This document shows positions 33,569 to 44,100 of a DNA stretch of 64,000 nucleotides, piece by piece (position 1 is the first letter of the stretch; every line of letters begins with the position of its first letter). Location of the stretch: NCBI RefSeq assembly GCF_017309185.1, contig NZ_JAEKJZ010000001.1:682001-746000 (forward strand), in the 5' to 3' direction. The stretch comes from Roseibium aggregatum (GTDB taxonomy: Bacteria > Pseudomonadota > Alphaproteobacteria > Rhizobiales > Stappiaceae). The notes beneath the pieces are model-generated. The model was not told the origin of the DNA. It worked only from the letters and a program-made list of their open reading frames with translations, and did not search any database. The position numbers were made by a program, and so were the translations under genes.

Positions 33569-35779
33569 CTAAGCGGCGTCCCTGTCTTTTTCGGCCGTCT
33601 TCGGGGGAAACATCCCGTAGAAGGTGCGGTTTTCCCTGGCCATATCGCGCAAGAGCTTGTTCGGTTTGAAACGGGGACCCCACTTGCGGGCGTACTTCTT
33701 GCAGACCTCGACAAAGGCCGGCGTTCCCATCATGTCGATATAGCTCAGCGTGCCTCCGGTGTAGGGGGCGAAGCCGAAGCCGAGAATCGACCCGACATCG
33801 GCTTCGCGTACATCGGTCAGGCATTGTTCCTCGAAGATGCGCGCGGTCTCGAGCGCCTGCATGACAAGGAGGCGCTTTTTCAACTCCTCTATGTTGAAGC
33901 TCGATGCCGGTTTCGGCTTGCCGGTAACCTCCGCAATTCCCGGCCACAAGGTCTTCTCCTTGCCCTTGTAGTCGTAAAAGCCCTTGCCGTTCTTGCGGCC
34001 GAAGCGCTCCCGTTTGACGACCATCTCTTCAAGGATGTTGTCCAGCGGGCCTTCGACATATTTCACACCGAGATCCTTGCGGGTGGCGGAAACGATTTTC
34101 CAGGCAAGATCAAGAGCGACCTCGTCTCCAAGCGACAGCGGCCCGACCGGCATGCCGGCCATCTTGCCGGCGTTCTCGATCATCGCCGGCGGTACGCCGT
34201 CGGCCAGCATCATCAGACCTTCGCGGATGTAGGTCATCACCACGCGGGACGTGTAGAAGCCCCGGCTGTCGTTGACCACGATGGGCGTTTTCTTGATGGC
34301 CTTGATGTAGTCGAGGGCCATCGCCAGGGCACGGTCCGAGGTCTTCTTGCCGAGGATCACTTCCACCAGCATCATCTTGTCGACCGGTGAGAAGAAGTGG
34401 ATGCCGATGAAGTTCTTGGGCCGTTTGGACGCCTGGGCGAGCGAGGTGATCGGCAGGGTGGATGTGTTCGACGCATAAACCGCCCGGGACTTCATGGCCG
34501 CCTCGGCCTTTTCCGTCACCGTTTTCTTGATATCGCGGTCCTCGAACACCGCCTCGATCACCAGATCGCAGTCAGCCAGTGCGTCATAGTCCACGGTCGC
34601 CGTAATCCGGGAAAGCAGCTTCTCCTTCTGCTCCTGGGTCGCGCGGCCGCGCTTGATCGCTTTCGAAATCAGCTCGTCGGAATGGGCCTTGCCCTTGTCG
34701 GCGGCTTCCTGGTCCCGGTCGATCAGAACGACGTCGATCCCGGCCTGGGCCGTCACATAGGCAATGCCGGCGCCCATGAAGCCGGCGCCGAGAATGCCGA
34801 TTTTCTTGATCTTGTTCGGCCTCTGATCCGCCGGGCGGCGCGCCAGCTTGTTGAGTTCCTGCATGGAAACGAACAGCGAGCGGATCATGTTGGCCGCTTC
34901 TGGTGTCTGCAGGACCTTGGCGAAGTAGCGGCTCTCGATCTGAAGAGCCAGATCCATCGGCATTTGCAGGCCCTCGACCACGGACTGCAGCAGGTAGCGG
35001 GCACCCGGATAATTGTCGTGGGTCTCGCGGCGGTAGATCGCATTCGCCGCGGGCCAGAACTGGAAGCCGGCCGGAGAGTAGACCTTGCCGTTTGGCAGCT
35101 TGTAGCCCTTCTTGTCCCACTCCTTGACCGGGTCGAGACCGGCCTTGAGCAGTTTCTTGGCCGCCGCGACCAGTTTCCTGGGCGCCGCAACCTCGTCCAC
35201 CAGTTTCATCTGTTTGGCCTGCGACGCGCGAAGGGTACGGCCTTGCAGCAGAAACTGCAGACCCTGCTGGCCGTCGGTCATGCGCATGACGCGCTGGGTG
35301 CCGCCGGCGCCGGGAAACAAGCCGACCTTGACTTCCGGAAGTCCCATCTTCAGGTCCTCGCCGACCACCCGGGCATGACAGGCAAGCGCAAGCTCGGTGC
35401 CACCGCCCATGCAGGTTCCGGCAACCGTGGCGACAAAGGGCTTGCCGCAGGTTTCCAGCTTCCGGTAGATCTGCGACAGCTTGCGCGAGCCGTCGAAAAG
35501 CACCTTCGCGGCGGCTTCCGGATCGTTGCCGCGTTTGACATGGAAGTCCTTCAGGAGCCCTTCCAGCATGGTCAGGTCGGCGCCACCGGAAAAGGCGGCT
35601 TTGCCTGAGGTGATCACCGCGCCCTTGATTGCATCGTCTGCCGCGATCTGGTCAACGATCGCGTCAAGCTCCTCCATGACTGTCATGTCGATGACGTTCA
35701 TCGATTTGCCGGGCATGTCCCATGTCACCAGGGCGAAACCGTCCTCATCGGTTTCAATCGTGAAATTCTTGAAGCTCAT
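33569..35779 (-). CDS. fadJ: Bifunctional enoyl-CoA hydratase / 3-hydroxyacyl-CoA dehydrogenase
   Basis: A 736-residue fatty-acid beta-oxidation protein. The N-terminal crotonase domain (residues ~1-190) has the oxyanion-hole GGGTELALACHARV and the catalytic glutamates in LPEVKVGLFPGAGGTQR. The dehydrogenase part begins with the NAD motif GILGAGFMGAGIAYV near 325 and includes the conserved IGIHFFSPVDKMMLVEVI stretch. Two C-terminal 3HCDH domains follow. Together with thiolase it forms the trifunctional system. It is last in the block after the cupin gene, 19 bases away. FadB and FadJ types are hard to separate by eye. Confidence 0.95.
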   Translation of the reverse strand: MSFKNFTIETDEDGFALVTWDMPGKSMNVIDMTVMEELDAIVDQIAADDAIKGAVITSGKAAFSGGADLTMLEGLLKDFHVKRGNDPEAAAKVLFDGSRKLSQIYRKLETCGKPFVATVAGTCMGGGTELALACHARVVGEDLKMGLPEVKVGLFPGAGGTQRVMRMTDGQQGLQFLLQGRTLRASQAKQMKLVDEVAAPRKLVAAAKKLLKAGLDPVKEWDKKGYKLPNGKVYSPAGFQFWPAANAIYRRETHDNYPGARYLLQSVVEGLQMPMDLALQIESRYFAKVLQTPEAANMIRSLFVSMQELNKLARRPADQRPNKIKKIGILGAGFMGAGIAYVTAQAGIDVVLIDRDQEAADKGKAHSDELISKAIKRGRATQEQKEKLLSRITATVDYDALADCDLVIEAVFEDRDIKKTVTEKAEAAMKSRAVYASNTSTLPITSLAQASKRPKNFIGIHFFSPVDKMMLVEVILGKKTSDRALAMALDYIKAIKKTPIVVNDSRGFYTSRVVMTYIREGLMMLADGVPPAMIENAGKMAGMPVGPLSLGDEVALDLAWKIVSATRKDLGVKYVEGPLDNILEEMVVKRERFGRKNGKGFYDYKGKEKTLWPGIAEVTGKPKPASSFNIEELKKRLLVMQALETARIFEEQCLTDVREADVGSILGFGFAPYTGGTLSYIDMMGTPAFVEVCKKYARKWGPRFKPNKLLRDMARENRTFYGMFPPKTAEKDRDAA

Positions 35780-35798
35780 GTGAGTGGTCCTCCTCGGG

Positions 35799-36182
35799 TC
35801 AGGCGCCGGATGTCGTCAGGTGGGCGCGCTGCTCGGCGCCCGACTTGGTGACCTGATCGACAACGTCGCCGGTGTGTTTGGTTTCGGCGGGCTCGAACAG
35901 CATGAGCCAGCATTCCTCTTCGGCGAGCGGGTTGTGCTCGATGCCCTTGGGAACGACGTGCATGTCGCCGGCCTTCAGGACAACGTCGTCCCTGTCGCGG
36001 TAGCGGATGGTGAGACTGCCTTTTATGACGAAGAACAGTTCATCTTCGTCCTTGTGGTCGTGCCAGACGAATTCGCCTTTCACCTTGGCAAGCTTGACGC
36101 TCTGGTCATTGACATCGGCCACCACCCGCGGCGACCAGTAGTCGGCGATCTGGGCGAATTCCCTGTCGATGTTGCTGATCAT
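35799..36182 (-). CDS. Cupin domain protein
   Basis: A 127-residue single-cupin protein. The metal motif appears as [16 protein letters not shown] near residues 40-55 (HxH...E), and the second motif as [14 protein letters not shown] near 73-86. It lies between thiolase and FadJ, with only 3 bases from the thiolase stop to its ATG and 19 to the next gene, so it is surely part of that transcript. A role in beta-oxidation is inferred from this context only; I know of no assigned enzyme activity. Confidence 0.88.
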   Translation of the reverse strand: MISNIDREFAQIADYWSPRVVADVNDQSVKLAKVKGEFVWHDHKDEDELFFVIKGSLTIRYRDRDDVVLKAGDMHVVPKGIEHNPLAEEECWLMLFEPAETKHTGDVVDQVTKSGAEQRAHLTTSGA

Positions 36183-36185
36183 GGC

Positions 36186-37394
36186 TTACACCCGTTCGAT
36201 GATCGTGGCGGTGCCCATGCCGGCGCCGATGCACAGCGTCACCAGGGCGGTGTTGAGGTCGCGGCGCTCCAGTTCGTCCAGCACCGTGCCGAGGATCATG
36301 GCGCCGGTCGCGCCGAGCGGGTGACCCATGGCGATCGCGCCGCCATTGACGTTGACGGTTTCCGGATCGAGCTCGAAGGCCTGCTGGTATCTGAGGACCA
36401 CGGAGGCGAAGGCTTCGTTGATCTCGATCAGATCGATATCCTTCATCTCCATTTTGGCGTTCTTCAGAAGCTTGTCGGTCACATCCACCGGACCGGTCAG
36501 CATCAGCGCCGGATCCGAGCCGATGTTGGCGAAGGCCTTGATCCGCGCCCGGGGCTTCAGCCCACAGGACCGGCCGGCGGTGCTCGATCCGATCAGGACG
36601 GCCGCCGCCCCGTCGACGATGCCGGAGGAGTTGCCGGCGTGGTGCACGTGCTTGATCGCTTCGATTTCCGGATGGGCCTGGATACCGACCGCGTCGAAAC
36701 CGCCCATCGCGCCCATGAGTTCGAACGACGGGTTGAGCGAGGCCAGCGACTGCATGTCGGTCTCGGGCCGCATATGCTCGTCGCGGTCGAGGATGGTGAT
36801 GCCGTTGACATCCTTTACCGGCACCACAGATTTTGAGAACCGGCCCTCGTCCCACGAGCGGCCCGCCCGTTTCTGGCTTTCCACCGCATAGGCGTCGCAA
36901 TCGTCCCGGGTGAAACCATACTTCGTCGCGATCAGATCGGCGGAAACGCCCTGGGGCATGAAATAGGAGGGGATGGCGACCTGGGGCTCGATCGGCCAGG
37001 CTCCGCCGGACGCACCGAGCCCGACGCGGCTCATGCTTTCCACGCCACCCGCGATCACCAGTTTGTGCTGTCCGGACATGACCTGTCCGGACGCCATGTT
37101 GACCGCGTCGAGGCCGGAAGCGCAAAAGCGGTTGATCTGCATGCCCGGAACCGAAGTGTCGTAACCTGCCGCGAACACCGCCGCGCGGCCGATGTCGCCG
37201 CCCGCTTCGCCAACCGGGTCCACGCATCCCAGAACGACGTCGTCGACTTTCGCCGTGTCGAGGCCGTTGCGGTCGCGGATGGCTTCCAGGGCGGTCGCTG
37301 CAAGACGCACGGACGGCACTTCGTGCAAGGCGCCGTCCTTCTTGCCGCGGCCACGCGGTGTGCGTACGTGGTCGTAAATATAGGCTTCGGGCAT
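36186..37394 (-). CDS. fadA: Acetyl-CoA C-acyltransferase (thiolase)
   Basis: A 402-residue thiolase that releases acetyl-CoA from 3-ketoacyl-CoA. The nucleophilic cysteine is in [13 protein letters not shown] near residue 90. The C-terminal motifs are INEAFASVV near 300, [18 protein letters not shown] near 345 (catalytic His) and [12 protein letters not shown] near 389 (second Cys). It precedes the cupin and FadJ genes tightly and follows the GST gene by 27 bases, so it fits a degradative thiolase in this operon rather than PhaA. Confidence 0.94.
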   Translation of the reverse strand: MPEAYIYDHVRTPRGRGKKDGALHEVPSVRLAATALEAIRDRNGLDTAKVDDVVLGCVDPVGEAGGDIGRAAVFAAGYDTSVPGMQINRFCASGLDAVNMASGQVMSGQHKLVIAGGVESMSRVGLGASGGAWPIEPQVAIPSYFMPQGVSADLIATKYGFTRDDCDAYAVESQKRAGRSWDEGRFSKSVVPVKDVNGITILDRDEHMRPETDMQSLASLNPSFELMGAMGGFDAVGIQAHPEIEAIKHVHHAGNSSGIVDGAAAVLIGSSTAGRSCGLKPRARIKAFANIGSDPALMLTGPVDVTDKLLKNAKMEMKDIDLIEINEAFASVVLRYQQAFELDPETVNVNGGAIAMGHPLGATGAMILGTVLDELERRDLNTALVTLCIGAGMGTATIIERV

Positions 37395-37421
37395 CAGATC
37401 CTCCTCAAGATAAGGTAACCC

Positions 37422-38060
37422 TCATTTTTTCTCCGGTAGCGGATGGCCGGGCATGAGGTCGTAAGGGTGTTTCCAGCCGGGCAGGGACTTGATCCGGTCC
37501 AGCCAGGCGATGACATTCGGGTAGGGGGCGAAGTCGATGCCGGTCTCGTCCCGCACGTAGAGATAGCCGCACAGGGAGAAGTCGGCCGTGGTCGGTTTGC
37601 CGCCGATGGCGAATTCGTTTTGCGCGAAATGCTTGTCCAGGATGGCGAGCGCGGATTTCACCCGGCCGTCCAGAAATGCGGTCACTTCGGTCTCGCCGGT
37701 CTTGATCAGCGTGCGCATGAAACGCAGCGGGCCGGCAAGTCCGGAAACCTTCTGGTTGTCGAAGATGGTCCAGCGCAGGATCTCGCGCCGTTCCTCGTCG
37801 TTGTCCCAGCCGAATTTGCCGAATTTCTCAAACAGATAGTCCATGATGACCGCGGACTGGGTCAAGAGCTTGCCCTGGTGATCGAGCACGGGAACCTCGC
37901 CCATTTCGTTGAGCGTGCTCCGGTATTCCTCGGTCCGGGTTTCCCCGTTGAAGAAATCGACCCATTTCGGCTCCCAGTCGGCACCGCACAGCTCCAGCAT
38001 CAGGGCTGCTTTGTAGGCGTGGCCGGACTGGGCCATGCAGTGAAGGACATATTCAGCCAT
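37422..38060 (-). CDS. Glutathione S-transferase family protein
   Basis: A 212-residue cytosolic protein with a thioredoxin-like N-terminal domain, whose GSH-site features are GEVPVLDHQGKLLTQSAVI near residues 54-72, and a helical C-terminal domain. The N-terminal MAQSGHAYKAALMLEL carries the likely catalytic Ser. It lies inside the beta-oxidation block between acyl-CoA dehydrogenase and thiolase. Alphaproteobacterial fad-type clusters often contain a GST, but its substrate is not known. Confidence 0.9.
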   Translation of the reverse strand: MAEYVLHCMAQSGHAYKAALMLELCGADWEPKWVDFFNGETRTEEYRSTLNEMGEVPVLDHQGKLLTQSAVIMDYLFEKFGKFGWDNDEERREILRWTIFDNQKVSGLAGPLRFMRTLIKTGETEVTAFLDGRVKSALAILDKHFAQNEFAIGGKPTTADFSLCGYLYVRDETGIDFAPYPNVIAWLDRIKSLPGWKHPYDLMPGHPLPEKK

Positions 38061-38192
38061 AACTTGAAATCTCCGTGGCAGGTAAAATCGGACGGGGCAC
38101 TTTATCTGCCATTCGCGGTTTGCGGAGTTCCATTTACTGTCCCGGCAGAACGAAAATTCCGTCGTGCCGGGGCAAAGCCGGGCAACCGGTGC

Positions 38193-39989
38193 TCAGAAGG
38201 CCTCTGCGCCGAGCGACATCATGACATCGGACCCGGAAGAGATCCGCGCAAGATGTGCCGCGGTTTCAGGCAGGGTACGCTGCATGAAGAACCTGCCGAA
38301 GGAAAGTTTGTTTTCCAGCCACCCGGTGTTGTCGCCGGTCCCCTCCGCAAGCCTCTCCTGGATCGTCTTTGCCATTCTGGTCCACATGTAGCCGAGCGCG
38401 ACCAGACCGAAGAGATGCATGTAGTCGACGGAGCCGGCACCGGCGTTGTCGGGGTTCTTCATGGCATTGTTCATGAACCACATGGTGGCCGCCTGAAGGT
38501 CGTCCATGCCTTTTTTCAAAGGTCCCGTGAACGCGCCGAGCGCTTCGTCGTCCTTGTTTTCCTTGAGGAACGTGTTGACCTCGTTGAAGAAACTCATCAC
38601 GGCGCGGCCGCCGTTCGCCGGAAGCTTGCGGCCGACGAGGTCGAGCGCCTGAATGCCGTTGGCGCCTTCGTAGATCATGGCGATGCGCGCATCGCGGACG
38701 AATTGCTCCATGCCCCATTCGCCGATATAGCCATGACCGCCATAGAGCTGCTGGGCGTTGACCGCGTTCGCGAAGCCCGTATCGGTCAGGACGCCTTTCA
38801 GAACCGGTGTCATCAGACCCATCATGTCGTCGGAGAACTGTCTGGATTTCTCGTCGTCGGAGCGGTGGGAAACGTCGCCGTGGAGCGCGGTCCAGATCAC
38901 CAGGGCGCGGGCCGCCTCGTTGAACGAGCGGATCGACATCAGCGTGCGGCGCACGTCCGGGTGCACGATGATGGGATCGGCCGGCTGCTCCGGGCTCTTT
39001 GGTCCGGTGAGCGCGCGGCCCTGCAGGCGGTCTTTGGTATAGGCCGCGGCGTTCTGGTAGGCGACTTCCGATTGGGACAGGCCCTGCACGGCCACGCCGA
39101 GGCGGGCTTCGTTCATCATGGTGAACATGGCGCGTAGGCCCTTGTTCTCCTCGCCGACCAGCCACCCGGTGGCACTGTCGTAGTTCATCACGCAGGTGGC
39201 GTTGCCGTGAATGCCCATCTTGTGCTCGATGGAGCCACAGGAAACGCCGTTGTTGCTTCCGACAGACCCGTCCTCCGCGATCTCGTTGCGAGGCACGACG
39301 AAGAGCGAAATGCCCTTGGTCCCCTCCGGAGCGCCATCGATACGGGCAAGCACCAGGTGGATAATGTTGTCCGACATTCCGTGTTCGCCGGCGGAGATGA
39401 AGATTTTCGTGCCGGTAATCTTGTGGGAGCCGTCCGGTTGCGGAACGGCCTTCGTGCGGATGAGCCCGAGATCCGTTCCGCAATGAGGCTCGGTCAGGTT
39501 CATGGTGCCGGTCCATGTGCCGGAGATCATGTTCGGCAGGTATTTCTGCTTCTGCTCATCGGTCCCATGGATCGTCAGGGCGGCGATCGCCCCCGCTGTC
39601 AGACCCGGATACATGGCGAAGGCCATGTTGGCGGAGGAGGCGAATTCGTTGAAGATGGTCGCCAGCGTGTGGGGCAGGCCCTGGCCGCCGTAGTCCGGAT
39701 CGGCCGAAAGGGTTCCCCAGCCGCTCTCGCAAAAGGCCTTGTAGGCCTCTTCGAAGCCTTTCGGCGTGGTCACGGTGCCGTCGTCGTTCCGCTGACAGCC
39801 TTCCCGGTCGCCGGTCTGGTTGAGCGGCTGCAACACTTCTTCGGTGAACTTGCCGCCCTCGCGCAGGATGGCCTCGACCAGGTCCAGCGGCGCATCGGAA
39901 AAGCCCGGCAGATTGCTGTAGCGTTCGTAACCAAACACGTCCTTGAGCAGAAAAAGCACGTCATCGACAGGCGCGGAATAGCTCGGCAT
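38193..39989 (-). CDS. Acyl-CoA dehydrogenase (DmdC/long-chain type)
   Basis: A 598-residue FAD enzyme that oxidises acyl-CoA to enoyl-CoA. The order is an N-terminal extension (PVDDVLFLLKDVFGYERY), the acyl-CoA dehydrogenase N and middle domains (MNLTEPHCGTDLGLIRTKA and GTKIFISAGEH), a C-terminal helical domain (YGGHGYIGEWGMEQFVRDARI) and a terminal extra domain. This two-extension form is shared with DmdC (methylmercaptopropionyl-CoA dehydrogenase) and general long-chain enzymes, so substrate cannot be fixed. It is probably the first gene of the block; a MerR-type palindrome lies 35 bases upstream of its ATG. Confidence 0.92.
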   Translation of the reverse strand: MPSYSAPVDDVLFLLKDVFGYERYSNLPGFSDAPLDLVEAILREGGKFTEEVLQPLNQTGDREGCQRNDDGTVTTPKGFEEAYKAFCESGWGTLSADPDYGGQGLPHTLATIFNEFASSANMAFAMYPGLTAGAIAALTIHGTDEQKQKYLPNMISGTWTGTMNLTEPHCGTDLGLIRTKAVPQPDGSHKITGTKIFISAGEHGMSDNIIHLVLARIDGAPEGTKGISLFVVPRNEIAEDGSVGSNNGVSCGSIEHKMGIHGNATCVMNYDSATGWLVGEENKGLRAMFTMMNEARLGVAVQGLSQSEVAYQNAAAYTKDRLQGRALTGPKSPEQPADPIIVHPDVRRTLMSIRSFNEAARALVIWTALHGDVSHRSDDEKSRQFSDDMMGLMTPVLKGVLTDTGFANAVNAQQLYGGHGYIGEWGMEQFVRDARIAMIYEGANGIQALDLVGRKLPANGGRAVMSFFNEVNTFLKENKDDEALGAFTGPLKKGMDDLQAATMWFMNNAMKNPDNAGAGSVDYMHLFGLVALGYMWTRMAKTIQERLAEGTGDNTGWLENKLSFGRFFMQRTLPETAAHLARISSGSDVMMSLGAEAF

Positions 39990-40023
39990 GGAAATCCTCC
40001 CAGATCTGCCTTTTTGGCGGAGC

Positions 40024-40037
40024 TTACGTTTCCGTAA
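40024..40037. promoter_or_regulatory. MerR-type operator upstream of acyl-CoA dehydrogenase
   Basis: TTACG-TTTC-CGTAA is a palindrome in the promoter region of the leftward fatty-acid block. It closely matches the site before the merR gene and recalls LiuR-type motifs of MerR regulators in proteobacteria. Confidence 0.6.
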
Positions 40038-40250
40038 ACGTCATCTTGCGCTCCTTATACGCGGCTTGTTTTTGTCCGGCAAGTGGTGTCCCAACGGAAG
40101 CGATGACAAAAAATTAGGGCTGAAATGCGTGTTTGAGAATGGTTTTGAAGGGATGGAGCGCGGTTTCATGCTGTCGCGGCCCGATTTCGGCCGGTCGCGG
40201 GAGAGCGCCCGAGGCGTCTGAATTCTGCCCTGGCGGTGAACTGCGGCCAA

Positions 40251-40279
40251 AAGAAAAGCCGCCGGCGAGGGCCGGCGGC
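40251..40279 (-). terminator. Rho-independent terminator of the merR gene
   Basis: On the minus strand GCCGCCGGC-CCTC-plus-GCCGGCGGC is followed by TTTTCTTTT. The stem is perfect and lies about 25 bases after the merR stop codon. The rest of the 315-base gap (39990-40304) holds the operator above and no gene. Confidence 0.88.
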
Positions 40280-40304
40280 TCGTGACGTTGGAAACCGAAA
40301 GGGC

Positions 40305-40766
40305 TCAGCCTTCCTCGGCTTCCTTCTGTTTCAGCATGCCGGACACGATCTGAACGGTGCGCGACAGTTCCTCGATGGCCTGTTCGATATCCTTGCGCTG
40401 CTCTTCCAGGACCGAGATCTGTTCGCTGAATCTGGACAGGGCGACGCGCAACTGGGTCACCTGGCCGTCGCGCAGGTCGTAGAGATCGAGCATGTCGCGG
40501 ATTTCGGACAGGGAAAAGCCGACCCGCTTGCCCATCAGTACCAGTTTGAGGCGGGCGCGGTCGCGGCGGTTGTAGACCCGGTTCAACCCGTCGCGTTTCG
40601 GATTGAGCAGGCCCTTGTCCTCGTAGAACCGGAGGGTTCTCAAGGTGCAGTCAAATTCCTTGGCAAGGTCGCCGATTGAAAACTGGGTTTTCTTGGTGCT
40701 GTCGTCGCCTGCGGACACAACATCCACAAGATCGTCTTCGTTCAGGATCGATAGGGCTTCGCTCAT
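40305..40766 (-). CDS. MerR family regulator, LiuR-like
   Basis: A 153-residue regulator. After a 27-residue leader comes the MerR helix-turn-helix (FSIGDLAKEFDCTLRTLRFY, then EDKGLL and RVYNRRDRARL). The C-terminal half is a long dimerisation helix (QLRVALSRFSEQISVLEEQ), and there are no metal-binding cysteines at its end. MerR proteins of this kind (LiuR) control branched-chain amino-acid and fatty-acid oxidation genes in proteobacteria. Its location just before the acyl-CoA dehydrogenase block and the shared palindromes support that role. Confidence 0.9.
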   Translation of the reverse strand: MSEALSILNEDDLVDVVSAGDDSTKKTQFSIGDLAKEFDCTLRTLRFYEDKGLLNPKRDGLNRVYNRRDRARLKLVLMGKRVGFSLSEIRDMLDLYDLRDGQVTQLRVALSRFSEQISVLEEQRKDIEQAIEELSRTVQIVSGMLKQKEAEEG

Positions 40767-40920
40767 GGCAGTTCGTTCTCTTCTTCAAGCCGTTACCCGG
40801 CTCGTTGTCGGATGTTTTCGGTTCTTTGGAACCCGGCCCTGACGATTTTTCTTCGGTTCTGCTGGCGCTCATGTGTTTACGCGCACAGGTTTGCGGGCCG
40901 GTTTCTTGGCCTCTATTTAG

Positions 40921-40937
40921 CTTACGTTTGCGTTAAG
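40921..40937. promoter_or_regulatory. MerR-type operator upstream of merR
   Basis: CTTACG-TTTG-CGTTAAG matches the palindrome at 40024-40037 in both half-sites and in spacer length. It lies 155 bases before the merR ATG and suggests autoregulation. Confidence 0.55.
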
Positions 40938-40983
40938 GTCCAGTCGTGTGACGACGATGGCGGAAAAGTCGCAGCCAGGTGCT

Positions 40984-41078
40984 GAATCGATTCGTTCGGC
41001 CCGATTTCAAAGCACAGGCGAAATCCGTTCGAAAACAAATGGTTTCGCAATTAGCGAACCGGATTAACGCCCTGTTTA
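40984..41078 (+). promoter_or_regulatory. Candidate cell-cycle control region of podJ (GANTC pair and CtrA-like box)
   Basis: GAATCGATTC at 40984-40993 contains two adjacent GANTC sites, the target of the CcrM methylase. TTAA-CGCCCTG-TTTA at 41064-41078 differs from the CtrA consensus TTAA-N7-TTAA at one base. Both lie within about 200 bases upstream of the PodJ-like gene. Cell-cycle control of podJ is known in Caulobacter and Agrobacterium; here it is inferred. Confidence 0.4.
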
Positions 41079-41190
41079 CCGTAAGTCGACAAAGTCAAGC
41101 GAAACGCTGCGCCAATTCGTGCTTTTGGTTCGAGTATGGCTCAGCCTGCTACATCAGCGGCCAGAACGGCCGTCAGTCCAGGGTCAAGAC

Positions 41191-44100
41191 ATGCCGGCTT
41201 GGAAAAAACACGACACGGGGCGCCGCGGTCGCGATGTTTACGAAACCGAAGACCGTTTCGAGGCGCCGCGCAAGGAAGCGGCGCACAGCCGCATTGAGCG
41301 TCTGACGGCAACGGCAACGGCGCTGGGCAGCGGTTATGGGCCGCAGCATGGCCCACAGCACGGCAATGAGCATGACGAGGATCTGTCTGCTGTCGCCGAC
41401 GAGCTGGACAGGTTGCTGTCGGAGCGCGGCGATCACGCTTCGCGCGCACCGCGCAAGGCCCGCGTCCCGCAGTCTTTTCCGCATCGCGGCGAGGTTTCCG
41501 GCACCCCCGGCCGTCGCGCTCCCGGGCGCGACCGGGCCCGGGAAATGGGGATGGACGATGTCATGGGCGCGCTCGACCGTCTGGACGAGCAGGTTCAGGG
41601 GCTTGCGGCCTCCGAAGGCGAGGAGGATTTTCATCACTCCGTGCAACGGTCCCGCAGGCTGCCTGGGCGTTACGCTCTCGACGATTTTCCCGACGAGCCG
41701 TCTTACGGCGAAAGCGCCTACTACCCGGATGCCGGTGAGGGCCACTACGCGGATGTTGAAGCCGCCGAAGCCGCGTATCGCCGCCGCGACCGCACCCATC
41801 GCGACGCGTCCATGCATATCTACAAGGATCTCGGCCGCCGCATCGACGCGTTGAGGGCGCCGCAGGAAAAAGCGCTGAACCAGGTTCGCGAAGAGCTCGG
41901 TTCGCTGCGCGAGGCGCTTGGCGGCATTTCGCGCGGCACCAGCGAAACCGTCGGGCGTCAGAACGCGGAATTGCGGCGCCTCGCGGACATGGTCGAGCGG
42001 CTGCGCGCCGACAAGAAAAACGACCTTCTTGCCAAGGAAATCCGTAAAGAGGTGACCGATCTCAAGGCGATGGTCGGACGCACCAACGTGGAAGGAGCGC
42101 TGCAGACCCTCGAACACGGGTACTCTCATATCCTTCAGCGGCTGGACGAATTATCCCGCGCCTCGGTCGACCCGAGGATCTTGCGGGGGGTGACCGCGCG
42201 GCTGAACGAGATCGAGGACGCGTTTGCCGCGCTGCCCCGCTCCGAGCACATGCTGGTGCTGGAAGACCGTGTCGTCGGCATCGCCGAACGCGTGGAAGAA
42301 CTGCTGCAGCGGAAAAGCCATGCCGACATCGAACCGTTGCGGGCGGAACTGCGCGAAGTGCGCGGTTTCGTCGAGCAGATCGATATCAAGGGTCTTGTCG
42401 AAGGCATCGACGACCGCATGAAATTCGTTTCCGGCCGGCTTGACGATCTTGAAGTTCTCGCCCGCGAGCAGCGGGGCCTGGACAGCCGCCTGTCGGCGAT
42501 GGAAGAGCGTATGCCGGAGCCGGAAACCCTGTCCCGTCTGCAGGGCAGGCTCGAGGACATCGTCGGCATGATGGCCGACGAGCGCGCAGCACCCGCCGAA
42601 AACGAGCACCTTTTCCAGGTCGACCGCCGTCTTGACGATATTGTCGACCGCCTGGAGCGCATGGAACAGTCCGCTCCGTTGCCGTCCGCCGACGCCGGCG
42701 CTTTCGAAGCCCTTGAGAGCCGCCTGGAAACGATTGCCGGCAAGATCGACGCGATCGAAAAGAAGGCGTCCCGCCCCGTGCCGGTCCTCGATGCGGCTGC
42801 GATGCGCTCCGTTGGCGGCCCGGACAGCAAGTTCCTGACCCAGTTGCAGGAGCGGCTGAACGATCTGACGGAGCGCCTGGAACAGCCAAGCGACACGGTC
42901 ACCACGGGCGATCTGGACAAGCTTCGCGAAGAAATCGGTTCGATGCGCGCCAGCGTCGCGGCACCGGCATCGACGGAGGCGCTCGAACAACGCATTTCGG
43001 ATCTGGCGCAGGTCGTCTCCAGGGGGGCGGAAGTCACCGACGACAGCCGGTTCGAACAGCTCGGCGCCAAGGTTGCAGCGCTTGCGGAGCAGATTGAAAC
43101 TTCCTCTTCCGGACCGGCGGATAGCGACCGGTTGGCTCCGGTTCTGGAGCGCATCGAAAAGGGTCTGGAACAAACGCGCTTCGATGTCGCCGGGATTGCG
43201 AAACAGGCCGCGGAAGAGGCCATCGCGAACGCTCCCGCGACCGGTGGGCACTACGACGACGCCATCGCTGAACTGCAGGGCGACCTCAAGCGTCTTCTCG
43301 ATGCGGCGGAGGGAAGCGACGAACGCACGCGCAATACCTTCGACAGCGTGAAATCCGTTCTCGGATCCCTGACCGAGCGTCTGGATAAACTCGAGCGCGC
43401 CGACATTCCCGAAACATCCGCCGCTCCGGCGATGAGTTACATGCCCATCCAGGCGGCCGAGAAAGCGTCGGCCTTTGCAAGCGCCCATACCCCGGCTGAG
43501 AAGACGGAACCACGTGCTCCCGAAGAAAAAGCGCGCGACCGCAAGGCCGATTTCATAGCGGCTGCGCGCCGCGCTGCGCAGGCCGCATCCGCCGAAGCCG
43601 CCAAACTGGAAAAAACGCAAAAGACCGGCCCCAATGCGGATGCCGCGGACGAGGAACGCGGCAAGGCCCGGATTGGCTGGTTGCGGAATGTCCTGAAGCG
43701 CGACAAGGGGGGCGACGTCGACGAGGCCGAGACGGAAAACGCCGGCGATCTTGAACTGGACGCCGATCATGTCGCGGAAACGCCGCACGACGGCGATGAG
43801 GCAAGACTGTTCCCGGGAGACCGGCCTGCGCCGGAAATGCCCCAGGGCACGACCGGTCGGCGCCGGGCGATCCTTTACACGGCCGCCGCAGTTCTCCTTT
43901 TGATGGGAACATTGACCGTCTACAGGGTCGCGACCAATTCACCGCAAGAGGGTGAACAGCTCGCGTCCGTGCCGAAAGACAGCACGGTGACGGCCGAAAC
44001 CGTTGCCGGAGACAAGGCAGCCGATGTTGCCAAAGCCGCGCCGGTGGAGGCGGACCCGGCCGCCGCTCCGAAAGACGTGGCAACCGGACGGGAACCGGAC

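Noticed and set aside
33277..33669. 130-codon plus-strand frame
   Set aside because: It overlaps the fadJ stop region and the strong hairpin, and has no motif or ribosome-binding site.
40981..41190. Small upstream gene before podJ
   Set aside because: Open codons exist but have no start site or similarity; the stretch is better read as promoter DNA.
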